Part shown: in pieces, positions 1-8,351 of the stretch
How the letters are laid out: each line of letters begins with the position of its first letter
Numbering within the stretch: position 1 is the stretch's first letter
NCBI RefSeq assembly: GCF_001029105.3
Contig: NZ_CP011807.3
Location: forward strand, 930,001-994,000
Direction: 5' to 3'
Length of the DNA: 64,000 bases
Origin: Pandoraea faecigallinarum
GTDB taxonomy: Bacteria > Pseudomonadota > Gammaproteobacteria > Burkholderiales > Burkholderiaceae
Notes under the pieces: model-generated
The model's input: only the letters and a program-made list of their open reading frames with translations
Told to the model about the DNA's origin: nothing
The model's database searches: none
Made by a program: the position numbers and the translations under genes

Positions 1-1
1 T

Positions 2-1678
2 ACGAAGGGCTCGGAGCGTGTTGCCGAGGTCGGCGCGCGTTTCTCGCTCGACGGCATGCCGGGTAAGCAGATGAGTATCGACGGCGACCTGCGCGCCGGC
101 ACGATCGACGCCGCGGAGGCGAAGCGCCTGCGACGCGTCGTGCAAAAGGAGAGTCAGTTCTACGGCGCCATGGACGGCGCGATGAAATTCGTGAAGGGCG
201 ACGCGATTGCGGGGCTCGTCATTATCGTCGTGAATCTGCTCGGCGGCATTGGCGTCGGTGTGTTCATGCGGGGCATGAGCGCTGGAGACGCGGCGGCTAT
301 TTACGCCATTCTGTCCATCGGCGACGGGCTCGTGTCGCAAATTCCGGCGCTGCTGATTTCCGTCACGGCGGGGATCATCGTCACGCGCGTGCCCGGTGAG
401 CATCGTCGCAATCTGGCGCGTGAGCTGACCGATCAGCTCGCGGCGCAGCCACGTTCGTTGACGCTGGCGGCCGTGGTGCTCGTGCTGTTCGGGTTGATCC
501 CGGGATTTCCGATGCATTACTTTCTGCTGCTGGGCGGACTGGCCGGCGGGGCTGCATGGTGGGTAAAACGCCTCGCGGCGCAGGGTACGGGAGCAAAGGA
601 TGCCACTATGGAGGACGGTGCACAGTCCAAAAGCGAGCGCCCCGGCGCACAGCCTTTGCTCGCGAAGATCGGCGTGGCGCTGGCGGACGGCTGCGGTGGC
701 ATCGACGCAGTTTCGGCATGCGTCGACGCGCTGCGCCATCAGAAATTCGAACATTTCGGTGTGCCGATGCCGGAAGTGCAGGTTGTCGTCGATGCTGCGC
801 TGCCGAGCGGCACGCTGGACATCCAGCTGTATCACGAGAGTGTCCTGACCGTGGATGTCGCGCTCGACGCCGCGCTGGCTTCCTGCGACGTGGCACATCC
901 GGTGACCGCGTTGCGAAGCCTGAGTGCGGGGGCACCGCGCGAGACGCCGTTACCGTTCGGCGGACAGACGCTTTTCTGGCTCGATGACGCACAACGCCGC
1001 GAATGGACAGCGTCCGGCGGCACCGTCGCCGAAGGCGCGGATCGCGTGGCGCATTGCATCTCGCTGGTCATCGACGCGCACGCCGCCGACTTCCTGGGGG
1101 TGCAGGAGGCGCGATTCCTGATGGACGCGATGGAGGACCGCTATGGCGAACTCGTCAAGGAGCTGCAGCGGCAGCTACCGATCAGCCGCACGGCCGAAGT
1201 GCTGCAAAGGCTGGTCGCGGAAGGCGTGTCGATTCGCGATCTGCGCCGGGTGTTCGAAGCACTGATCGAATGTGCGCCGCGCGAGCGGGACCAGATCATG
1301 CTGACCGAGTATGTGCGGCTGAGTTTGCGTCGTCACATTACGCGGCGCTTTCGTCGCGGCACGGCACACATCACCGGATGGAATGTGGGACGAGGCATCG
1401 AAGATGCCGTTCGCGCGGCGGTCCGGCAGACCGCTTCCGGGTCGTATGCCGATCTTAACCCGGCACAGACCGATGCGATCCTCAATGCCATCGATGGGGC
1501 AGTGAATGCGCATGACGGTACGCCTGCCGTCCTGTTCACGGCGATGGACGTACGCCGCTTCGTTCGCAAGCTGGTCGAGCGTGAGCGAGCCGACTTGCCG
1601 GTGTTGTCGTTTCAGGAGGTCGCCGACGAGCCGCATGTGCGTGTGCTCGGCACAATCGACGTGCAGGGAGCGGTCTGA
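2..1678 (+). CDS. sctV: Type III secretion export gate protein SctV (InvA/BsaQ family), 5' end cut by window edge
   Basis: Inner-membrane export gate of a type III secretion system; its cytosolic domain forms the nonameric ring that receives substrates from the ATPase. About 558 residues are visible, and the reading frame is open to the first base, so the N-terminus lies outside. Near the edge is the family signature around [16 protein letters not shown], followed by hydrophobic segments (for example [18 protein letters not shown] and [17 protein letters not shown]) and, from roughly residue 200, the long soluble C-terminal domain with [22 protein letters not shown]. It ends two bases before the sctN start codon, so the genes are coupled. 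Family assignment is firm; choosing SctV over flagellar FlhA rests on the SPI-1-type gene order downstream. Confidence 0.95.
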   Translation, partial: TKGSERVAEVGARFSLDGMPGKQMSIDGDLRAGTIDAAEAKRLRRVVQKESQFYGAMDGAMKFVKGDAIAGLVIIVVNLLGGIGVGVFMRGMSAGDAAAIYAILSIGDGLVSQIPALLISVTAGIIVTRVPGEHRRNLARELTDQLAAQPRSLTLAAVVLVLFGLIPGFPMHYFLLLGGLAGGAAWWVKRLAAQGTGAKDATMEDGAQSKSERPGAQPLLAKIGVALADGCGGIDAVSACVDALRHQKFEHFGVPMPEVQVVVDAALPSGTLDIQLYHESVLTVDVALDAALASCDVAHPVTALRSLSAGAPRETPLPFGGQTLFWLDDAQRREWTASGGTVAEGADRVAHCISLVIDAHAADFLGVQEARFLMDAMEDRYGELVKELQRQLPISRTAEVLQRLVAEGVSIRDLRRVFEALIECAPRERDQIMLTEYVRLSLRRHITRRFRRGTAHITGWNVGRGIEDAVRAAVRQTASGSYADLNPAQTDAILNAIDGAVNAHDGTPAVLFTAMDVRRFVRKLVERERADLPVLSFQEVADEPHVRVLGTIDVQGAV

Positions 1679-1679
1679 T

Positions 1680-3056
1680 ATGCGACGCCCCGATACCGCC
1701 CGAATTGCCAACGGACTGCGCCGCACGCTCGATGCGCAACGCAAGGCTTGCGAGGACTTGCGGCGCAGCGCGAACCGTGACGTCCGTTATGGCCGCATCG
1801 ACAAGATCACGCCCAACGCCATGCGCGCGTGCCTGCCGGGCGCGGCACTCGGCGAGCAATGCCGCGTGGTGTCGCCGGCGCTTGACGCAGAGGTTATCGC
1901 GGTGGAAGGGCGGCACGTCTGGCTTGCACCGTATGCGGAACCGAATGGCGTGGCGAACGGGGCGCTGGTGCAGGCGATGGGAACGGCGTCGCGCGTGGCG
2001 GTAGGCGAGCACCTCGCGGGCGACGTGCTGGACGGGTTGGGACGTCCGCTGGGCACGGACCAGGCAGCGAACGGTGTGGTGAGGCCAAGCGCATCGCAGG
2101 CCACCGCATGGCGGCCCCTGGATGCGCCGCCGCCGCCCGCCATGAGCCGTGCCCTCGTCTCGACGTGTTTGCCCATCGGCATTCGCGCCATCGACGGGAT
2201 GCTGACATGCGGTCGCGGTCAGCGGCTCGGAATTTTTGCGGCGGCCGGCGGTGGCAAGAGCACCTTGCTCGCGATGATGTGTCAGGGCGCGGCAGCGGAC
2301 GTCATCGTGTTGGCACTGATCGGCGAGCGCGGCCGCGAGGTGCGCGAGTTCATCGAGCAGGGACTCTCACCGCAGGCACGTGCACGCACGGTGTGCGTGG
2401 TGGCGACCTCCGATCGCCCTGCGTTGGAACGTATGAAAGCGGCCTATACCGCGACAGCCATTGCCGAGGCGTTTCGGGACGAAGGCAAGGACGTGCTGCT
2501 GCTCATGGATTCGCTGACCCGCTTCGGGCGCGCGGTGCGGGACATCGGCATGGCGGCGGGCGAACCGTTGGGGGCGACGAGCGGATTGCCGCCGAGCTTC
2601 TATGCGCGTCTGCCGCGTCTTCTCGAACGTGCGGGCACCGGCGAGCGCGGCAGCATCACGGCGTTTTACACGGTGCTCGTGGAAGGCGACAACCTCGACG
2701 AACCGCTGGCCGACGAAGTGCGCTCGATCGTCGACGGCCACATCGTGCTGTCGCGGCGACTCGCGCAGGAGAATCACTATCCCGCCATCGATGTGCCGAG
2801 GAGTCTTTCCCGTGTGATGTCGCAGGTGACGAGCGCGCAGCACGTCGAATGTGCCGCGCGCGTGCGACGCGCGATGGCGCTGGCGGCGGACGTCGAACTG
2901 CTCGTCCGCGTCGGCGAGTATCAGGCCGGACACGATCCGGATACGGACGATGCGCTTGCCCGTGCGCCGGACATTCGCGCATTCCTGTGCCAGGCGCAGC
3001 ATGACGTCGCGCCTTTCGACGACACCCTTGCATGGCTGGAACATCTCGCGAACTGA
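1680..3056 (+). CDS. sctN: Type III secretion ATPase SctN (InvC/BsaS family)
   Basis: Cytosolic hexameric ATPase that strips chaperones and unfolds substrates at the base of the export gate. The 458-residue protein starts at ATG 1680, preceded by GGGAG; the frame stays open further upstream but that part lies inside sctV. The Walker A loop is [16 protein letters not shown], the Walker B strand is [15 protein letters not shown], and the F1-beta-like segment with [18 protein letters not shown] follows. Length matches the family. The C-terminus overlaps the start of the next gene by 25 bases, typical of the tight stalk-protein arrangement in SPI-1-like operons. Confidence 0.95.
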   Translation: MRRPDTARIANGLRRTLDAQRKACEDLRRSANRDVRYGRIDKITPNAMRACLPGAALGEQCRVVSPALDAEVIAVEGRHVWLAPYAEPNGVANGALVQAMGTASRVAVGEHLAGDVLDGLGRPLGTDQAANGVVRPSASQATAWRPLDAPPPPAMSRALVSTCLPIGIRAIDGMLTCGRGQRLGIFAAAGGGKSTLLAMMCQGAAADVIVLALIGERGREVREFIEQGLSPQARARTVCVVATSDRPALERMKAAYTATAIAEAFRDEGKDVLLLMDSLTRFGRAVRDIGMAAGEPLGATSGLPPSFYARLPRLLERAGTGERGSITAFYTVLVEGDNLDEPLADEVRSIVDGHIVLSRRLAQENHYPAIDVPRSLSRVMSQVTSAQHVECAARVRRAMALAADVELLVRVGEYQAGHDPDTDDALARAPDIRAFLCQAQHDVAPFDDTLAWLEHLAN

Positions 3057-3442
3057 AAGACCGCGAGGGCATCGACTCGCTGGCGAAGCTTGCACGTCGC
3101 CGCGAGACCGGCATGCGGGCCGCGTTGGCGCGTCTGACGGCGGCGGCGAACGAGGCGGACGCCGCCGCGGCGGCGTATGAGCGCGCGTGCGCGGCGCAGC
3201 GTCGCGTATGGCAGGAAGCGCTGTCTCGCGGCGGTATCTACGGCCCGCGCGAAGCGGCGGGCGCGTCGCTTGCGGTGGAGGTGCAGCGCATGGCCCTTGG
3301 CGAAGCCGCGGCCCGGCACCGCGACGCACTTGCCCGCGCGCGGCAGGCCCGGGCCGACTTGCAGGAGCAGCGCGAGCGTCTTCGGCAAAACGCCCGCAAG
3401 CAGGAAAAGTTGCGCGAATTGCTGACGTTGTATCCGCGCTGA
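3032..3442 (+). CDS. Probable SctO-type stalk protein (SpaM/InvI-like)
   Basis: A 136-residue, strongly charged, Ala/Arg/Glu-rich protein predicted to be almost entirely helical. Long runs such as [18 protein letters not shown] and [18 protein letters not shown] suggest a coiled-coil hairpin. SctO proteins form the stalk that links the ATPase to SctV, sit directly after sctN, and diverge fast in sequence, so the assignment rests on position, size and coiled-coil character. The start at 3032 lies inside sctN and has no good ribosome site; ATG 3113 is an alternative that would remove the overlap but also the first 27 residues. Confidence 0.7.
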   Translation: MAGTSRELKDREGIDSLAKLARRRETGMRAALARLTAAANEADAAAAAYERACAAQRRVWQEALSRGGIYGPREAAGASLAVEVQRMALGEAAARHRDALARARQARADLQEQRERLRQNARKQEKLRELLTLYPR

Positions 3443-3505
3443 CGCCGCAGTGGCGCTGTGGCATCGGCGCGTTTTCCCAACCATCGCCATCAGGAGGAGT
3501 ACACG

Positions 3506-4006
3506 ATGAGTACCATCCGCCACAGCAGTCAGTCTGCCGGGGTTTTCGGCGCACTCACCGACAGGTTGTCATCGCATGGGACGCCCCAGGCAGATGCTGC
3601 ATCACGTCGCTTCGGTCACTGCGCAGCGCGAGGGGAGCGTGGCGCGCGTGGTGAACGTGACGGGCGTGGCGAGCGCACCGAGCGGGCCTTCGCGCTGACG
3701 TGCGGACCGGCCGCCTGCGTGACGGGACCGGCCGACGTGCTTCGCTGGCTACGTGTGTGGCACGCGCGCCAGGATGCGAACTGGGACGGCGCGAGCGTGT
3801 TGCGGGTCGTCGTGCACGGCGGCGCCCTCGACGCACTGGTGGTCGAAGCCCGTCGAGGATTGCAGGGCATTACGGTCAGTCTCCTGTGCGTTCAACTCAC
3901 AATGTACCGCCGTCTGCTCGCCCACCGCGGACAACTCGCCCGAGCGCTGACCTCGCGTCTTGCGTTGCCCGTCACCATTGAAGTCGAGGCTCGCTATGTC
4001 CCATGA
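3506..4006 (+). CDS. Candidate SctP-like needle-length regulator (SpaN/InvJ position), short
   Basis: A 166-residue protein starting at ATG 3506 with a strong AGGAGGAG site nine bases upstream; an in-frame ORF opens earlier without such a site. Residues 35-60 are low complexity (repeats of GER and GRGER). The C-terminal half looks folded, with GITVSLLCVQLTMYRRLL and LTSRLALPVTIEVEARY, the hydrophobic alternation seen at the end of needle/hook length-control proteins. It overlaps sctQ by 11 bases. InvJ/SpaN are about twice as long, so either the N-terminal ruler region is reduced or this is a different operon-specific factor. Function inferred from operon position. Confidence 0.5.
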   Translation: MSTIRHSSQSAGVFGALTDRLSSHGTPQADAASRRFGHCAARGERGARGERDGRGERTERAFALTCGPAACVTGPADVLRWLRVWHARQDANWDGASVLRVVVHGGALDALVVEARRGLQGITVSLLCVQLTMYRRLLAHRGQLARALTSRLALPVTIEVEARYVP

Positions 4007-5138
4007 CGTGCCTGAGGAAGCCTTCCGGGAAGCGTCTCCTGCGGAATTCCCCGAGGCATTGCGGCAGACGAACGGAGATGCGCTCACGGCGGATGCCCGG
4101 ATACCGCTGGAAGACTTGCTCACGGGGGCCGGCTGTATGACATTCGCGCAAGGTGACACGGAGGTTCGCGTCGGCTGGATTTACGCCGGAGGCGACGGGC
4201 TCGTCGTGACGGCGAATGTCGACGACGGCGTGGCGGGCCGGATTCGGCTCTGGTGCGATGCCCGTCAATGGGTCGACTGGCTCGCAGACGATTTGCCGGT
4301 GCCGTCGTGGGAGGCTTTGCCTGCGGCGTGGCAGGCAAGCGCTGCATCCCTCACGCTGGCGATCGGTGCCGGGCCGGTCGACGGCGAGACGCCGGCGGAC
4401 TCACCCCTGCGATCCTCGTGGCCCAAAGCGGAATCGCTGGCGCCGGAACGCATCGCGCTGGCCTGGCGCATGGGCATCGTGCTCCAACGCGGGGGACGTC
4501 GGTTGGCACTGCCGTATCTCGACGGCGCGACCTCATGGTTGCGCGAGCGCTGCCGGCGAGCCACCCGGTGCGATACACCGCTCGATCCGAAGGGCTATCC
4601 GATGCGCCGTTGTGCAATGGCGGTCGGATGGACCGATCTGCCTGCGTCGCTATGCGACAACCTCCGCGAGGGAGGCGCTGTGCTGCTCGACGTCGCGGCG
4701 GACGTTTCCACTGGTGAGTATTGGCTGATCGACGGCCTTCACGCCATCGCGATGAGAGACGGACAACCGGCCGAGCGCCGTACCGTCTCGCTGGAGGCGG
4801 CGAGGATGGAGGCGGACGATGCCAACGGTGACGCAACGCGATGCGCAAGGTTGCTCGCCGTGATCGCCGAAAGGGAAATTCCCATTCCGTGGCTGATCGC
4901 GTGGCGCGCCGGGCAGGAGACGCCGCCGGAGACGACGGCGCGAAACACTACGGCCGCCGGCCATATCACGCTGTGGCGCGACGGCGCGCCATGGGCGGGC
5001 GGACGTCTGCTGCGATTCGGCGACGGACGTCTCGCGGTGCAGCTTGAGCCCACGCCCGGAACGTCGACCGATACACCGCACGCCCCCGAAGCGATTTCGG
5101 GTCGTGACCGGATGGGCGGGCATTCCGCATCGCCCTAA
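3996..5138 (+). CDS. sctQ: Type III secretion C-ring/sorting platform protein SctQ (SpaO/BsaV-like)
   Basis: Cytosolic sorting-platform protein that, with SctK and SctL, cradles the ATPase and loads substrates. It has 380 residues from ATG 3996; this start has GAGGC upstream and overlaps the previous gene by 11 bases. The sequence is divergent, as usual for SctQ; the C-terminal part (residues about 320-360, with TLWRDGAPWAGGRLLRFGDG) has the beta-rich look of a SpoA domain. Several SctQ genes also make a separate C-terminal fragment from an internal start; I do not see a convincing internal ribosome site. Called mainly from its place between sctP and sctR. Confidence 0.75.
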   Translation: MSHDVPEEAFREASPAEFPEALRQTNGDALTADARIPLEDLLTGAGCMTFAQGDTEVRVGWIYAGGDGLVVTANVDDGVAGRIRLWCDARQWVDWLADDLPVPSWEALPAAWQASAASLTLAIGAGPVDGETPADSPLRSSWPKAESLAPERIALAWRMGIVLQRGGRRLALPYLDGATSWLRERCRRATRCDTPLDPKGYPMRRCAMAVGWTDLPASLCDNLREGGAVLLDVAADVSTGEYWLIDGLHAIAMRDGQPAERRTVSLEAARMEADDANGDATRCARLLAVIAEREIPIPWLIAWRAGQETPPETTARNTTAAGHITLWRDGAPWAGGRLLRFGDGRLAVQLEPTPGTSTDTPHAPEAISGRDRMGGHSASP

Positions 5139-5365
5139 CATTTCCCCGATTTTGACGTACCTGACGTGCCTGGGGGTGTAGCGAAGGCGTGGGCCGCAGG
5201 CACGCGGTCCGCGAGAGTCCGTGCGTCGCTGCGCCCCCTCCGGCTTCGCCGCGCGCCTGCGTTGTCCCCCTGCGTAGTCCCACTGCCTGGTCTCTCGTCA
5301 GCGCCGAACCGTGAAATTTTCCGGCTGCCGATGACCCGCGTTGGCGTTCCCCGACTGGAGTTGAT

Positions 5366-6016
5366 ATGTCCCTGCTCGACCACCCGGTGCAGCTTGTCGT
5401 CGTACTGTCGCTGCTCTCGATCCTGCCATTGCTGGTAGTGCTGGGGACGGCATTTCTGAAGCTCGCCGTGGTGTTCGCGCTACTGCGCAATGCGCTCGGC
5501 ACACAACAAATTCCTCCGAACATCGCGATCTACGGACTGTCGCTGGTTCTCACGTGCTTCATCATGGCGCCGGTCGCCTTCGACATCGAGGACAACCTCG
5601 GCAGGCGTCCGGTATCGCTGTCGTCCAGGAATTTCGTCGCCGACGTCGATGCCAGCGTGCTGTCTCCGTACCGCGCGTTTCTTACGCGCCACACGGACGC
5701 GAGACAACGCGACTTCTTCGCCGGACTGGGTAACGAGACATGGCCGCAAGCCCATCGCGACCGGCTCGGTGCGGATTCGCTGCTTGTGCTGATGCCGGCG
5801 TTCGCGTTGAGTCAACTCGCCGAGGCCTTCAAGATCGGCCTGCTGCTGTACCTCCCCTTCGTCGTGATCGATCTCGTGATCTCGAACATTCTGCTGGCAA
5901 TGGGAATGATGATGGTCTCGCCGATGACCATCGCACTGCCGTTCAAGTTGCTTATCTTCGTGATGATGAACGGCTGGGAGCAGTTGGTTCGGCAGTTGAT
6001 GCTGTCTTACGCATGA
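5366..6016 (+). CDS. sctR: Type III export apparatus membrane protein SctR (SpaP/BsaW)
   Basis: Core of the inner-membrane export pore (R5S4T1 complex). It has 216 residues starting MSLLDHPVQLVVVLSLLSIL. The FliP/SctR landmarks are present: an N-terminal hairpin with GTAFLKLAVVFALLRNALG, the QQIPPNIAIYGLSL segment, a soluble middle, then FKIGLLLYLPFVVIDLVISN and MVSPMTIALPFKLLIFVM near the end. It begins 227 bases after sctQ, the only sizeable gap in the operon; I see no terminator there, so cotranscription is likely. sctS follows after 19 bases. Confidence 0.95.
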   Translation: MSLLDHPVQLVVVLSLLSILPLLVVLGTAFLKLAVVFALLRNALGTQQIPPNIAIYGLSLVLTCFIMAPVAFDIEDNLGRRPVSLSSRNFVADVDASVLSPYRAFLTRHTDARQRDFFAGLGNETWPQAHRDRLGADSLLVLMPAFALSQLAEAFKIGLLLYLPFVVIDLVISNILLAMGMMMVSPMTIALPFKLLIFVMMNGWEQLVRQLMLSYA

Positions 6017-6035
6017 TGGCGCATGGAGCCCCGGC

Positions 6036-6302
6036 ATGAGCGAAGCCATCGTCGTCAATCTCACGAGCGAAATGCTCTGGCTCACCTTGCTGATGTCGCT
6101 GCCGACCGTGGTGGTCGCCTCGGCCGTGGGCGTGCTCGTCTCGCTAGTGCAGGCGCTGACCCAGGTGCAGGACCAGACCGTGCAGTTCCTCATCAAGCTC
6201 ATCGCCGTGTCGGTCACACTGGCCGCGACCTATGCATGGATGGGCCACGTGCTGCTCAACTACGCCGGCAACGCCTTCGAGCAGATCAGCCGGATGGGGT
6301 GA
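6036..6302 (+). CDS. sctS: Type III export apparatus membrane protein SctS (SpaQ/BsaX)
   Basis: An 88-residue protein with two hydrophobic helices, the FliQ/SctS fold of the export pore. Family residues are visible in LVSLVQALTQVQDQTVQFLI, which forms the loop and gate region, and in the second helix KLIAVSVTLAATYAWMG. The stop codon TGA shares bases with the ATG of sctT (ATGA overlap reading TGATG), showing translational coupling. Confidence 0.95.
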   Translation: MSEAIVVNLTSEMLWLTLLMSLPTVVVASAVGVLVSLVQALTQVQDQTVQFLIKLIAVSVTLAATYAWMGHVLLNYAGNAFEQISRMG

Positions 6303-7129
6303 TGCAGATGACGATGTCTTCCGGAATTCCGGCCTCGTCGCTCTGGACCGAGATGTTCGGATGGGCGCTCGCGTGGGGTGTGGCGATGCTGCGTCCGCTG
6401 GGGATCGCGATGCTGCTGCCCGTGCTGTCCGTCGGCATGCTCGGCGCGGGCATGTTGCGCAACGCACTGGCGCTCGCGCTCGCATTGCCGGTCGTCCCGC
6501 TGGTGCACGCGAGCCCGGAGATGCCGGTGCATTGGGGCGAGTGGGCCCTGCTGATCGTGCGCGAGTTGTTCCTCGGCGGTTTGCTCGGTCTGGTGGCGAC
6601 GCTGCCGTTTTGGGCCGCGGACATGACCGGATACGTGATCGACACGATGCGCGGCGCATCGATGGCGAGTGTGCTCAATCCCTTGATGGGCGCGCAATCG
6701 TCGATTTTCGGTATCGCGTTGACACAGATGCTCTGCGTTCTGTTCTTCGTCACGCCGGCGGCGCACGCGTTGCTCACGGCGCTGTACGACTCGTACGTCG
6801 CGCTGCCCATCGGGCGTGGCTGGCGATGGGACGATACGTCGGGTGTTGCCTGGCTGTTGTCGCTCTGGCAGGCCATGCAGGTTATGTGCGTGGCCGTTGC
6901 GTTGCCGGCGATGGTCGTGATGGTGCTCGTCGACATGTCGATGGGCTTCATCAACCGCGCGGCACAGCAACTCAACGTGTTCTTTCTCGCCATGCCGGTC
7001 AAGAGCGCGATGGCGTTGCTCGTGACCGTCGCGAGTCTGCCGTTCGCGATTGCCGTGCCGCTCGCGCACTGGTATCGGCTGCCCGAACTGTTGCGTGCGT
7101 GGACCGTGATGACGCAGCCTGCTTCGTGA
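6302..7129 (+). CDS. sctT: Type III export apparatus membrane protein SctT (SpaR/BsaY)
   Basis: Single-copy component of the export pore, related to FliR. From ATG 6302 the protein has 275 residues, close to the family norm; ATG 6308 and ATG 6314 are minor alternatives, and the frame is open further upstream only because it runs through sctS. Multiple membrane helices are evident (LGIAMLLPVLSVGMLGAGML, FLGGLLGLVATLPFWAADM), and VMVLVDMSMGFINRAAQQLN is the conserved C-terminal motif of the family. sctU begins eight bases after the stop. Confidence 0.95.
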   Translation: MQMTMSSGIPASSLWTEMFGWALAWGVAMLRPLGIAMLLPVLSVGMLGAGMLRNALALALALPVVPLVHASPEMPVHWGEWALLIVRELFLGGLLGLVATLPFWAADMTGYVIDTMRGASMASVLNPLMGAQSSIFGIALTQMLCVLFFVTPAAHALLTALYDSYVALPIGRGWRWDDTSGVAWLLSLWQAMQVMCVAVALPAMVVMVLVDMSMGFINRAAQQLNVFFLAMPVKSAMALLVTVASLPFAIAVPLAHWYRLPELLRAWTVMTQPAS

Positions 7130-7136
7130 GCGACGT

Positions 7137-8351
7137 ATGAGCGAGAAAAACCTCCCCCCCACCCCCAAGAAAATCGAAGACGCGCGCAAGAAAGGCCGCG
7201 TCGCGAAGAGCGCCGATCTGTCCGTTTGCATGCAGCTCGGGGCGGTACTCGCATGGCTGGTGTTCGAAGGACCGGCGCTTTACGACGCCCTGCAAGCGCT
7301 CGTCGCCCGCATGCTGCTGGTGCTTCGCGATCCGGTCGACGAAGCGGTGCAGGGCATGCTTGGTCCGTCGGTGCTGATCTTCGTTCGATTCGCCGGCGGA
7401 CTCGCAGTGTTGCTGATCGTCACCACGTGGCTTGCGATGGTGTTGCAAGTGGGAGCGCTGGTGGCACCGGAAGTGATTCGTCCGAAGTACGAGCGCATCG
7501 ATCCCGTTGCCAAGGCAAAGCAACTGTTCTCCATGCAGTCGCTCTTCGAGTTTGGCAAATCGCTCGTCAAGGTCGCTGTGCTCGGCGTGGTGTTCTTCTA
7601 TCTGATCCGGCAGTACACGCCGTCGTTTGCCGCGCTGCCGCAGTGCGGGCCGTCGTGCGGACTCGCGTTGACGATCAGACTGCTGTTCTGGTTGATGGCG
7701 GTGCTCGTGGTGGCCTACGTGGTATTCGGTGGACTCGACTTTGCGTATCAGAAGTATCAATTGCGCAAGCAGTTGATGATGTCTCACGACGAAATCAAGC
7801 GCGAGTCCAAGGAGATCGAAGGCAATCGCGAGATCAAGAACCGGCGGCGAGATATTCACCGCGAGACGATCGAGAGCGGCAGTCTCTCGAACAACGTCAA
7901 ACGTTCGACGGCGGTCGTGCGCAATCCTACGCGCCTCGCGGTCTGTCTTCGCTATGTTCCCGGCGAGACGGCCGTGCCTTTGGTCATCGAGAAGGGGCGT
8001 AACGAACGGGCACGAACCATCGTGCGCCTGGCGCTGCGCGAGGGTATTCCGGTTGTCGAACACGTGCCCGTGGCCCGCCGGCTGATGGACGACGTAGCGA
8101 TCGATGCACCGATTCCACCCGATCTCTTTGACGCCGTGGCGGCAATTCTGCGTCTCGCCCTCGACCTGCCGTACGAGGTACAGGCGATGCCGACGCAGGC
8201 GTCTGACGCGCCCGATGTGCCCGATGTGCCCGATGTGCCCGATGTGCCCGATGCGCCTCATGCGCCTCATGTGCCTCATGTGCCTCATGTGCCTTATGCG
8301 TCCGATGCGTCCGATGCGTCCGATGCGCCGACCGGCGGCGGCACGCCATGA
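7137..8351 (+). CDS. sctU: Type III substrate-specificity switch SctU (SpaS/BsaZ) with NPTR and a repeat-coded tail
   Basis: Export switch protein: an N-terminal four-helix membrane domain (starting MSEKNLPPTPKKIEDARKKG) and a cytosolic domain that normally cleaves itself between Asn and Pro of NPTH, changing substrate class. The 404-residue protein keeps N263-P264-T265 but has Arg266 where the family has His. The rest of the cytosolic domain is intact (PLVIEKGRNERARTIVRLAL, EGIPVVEHVPVARRL). From about residue 355 the protein is a low-complexity tail of DVP, HVP and SDA triplets coded by 9-bp repeats, extending it beyond the usual roughly 350 residues. The stop overlaps the next ATG. Confidence 0.93.
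   Translation: MSEKNLPPTPKKIEDARKKGRVAKSADLSVCMQLGAVLAWLVFEGPALYDALQALVARMLLVLRDPVDEAVQGMLGPSVLIFVRFAGGLAVLLIVTTWLAMVLQVGALVAPEVIRPKYERIDPVAKAKQLFSMQSLFEFGKSLVKVAVLGVVFFYLIRQYTPSFAALPQCGPSCGLALTIRLLFWLMAVLVVAYVVFGGLDFAYQKYQLRKQLMMSHDEIKRESKEIEGNREIKNRRRDIHRETIESGSLSNNVKRSTAVVRNPTRLAVCLRYVPGETAVPLVIEKGRNERARTIVRLALREGIPVVEHVPVARRLMDDVAIDAPIPPDLFDAVAAILRLALDLPYEVQAMPTQASDAPDVPDVPDVPDVPDAPHAPHVPHVPHVPYASDASDASDAPTGGGTP
8205..8330 (+). repeat. Fourteen tandem 9-bp units inside the 3' end of sctU
   Basis: Fourteen consecutive 9-base units related to GATGTGCCC, drifting through CATGTGCCT to GATGCGTCC. Because the unit is a multiple of three, gain or loss of units keeps the sctU frame and changes only the length of the acidic/His/Pro-rich tail. 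Position and count read directly from the sequence. Confidence 0.95.

Noticed and set aside
8205..8330. Possible CRISPR-like array
   Set aside because: Units are 9 bases with no spacers and are in frame inside sctU.
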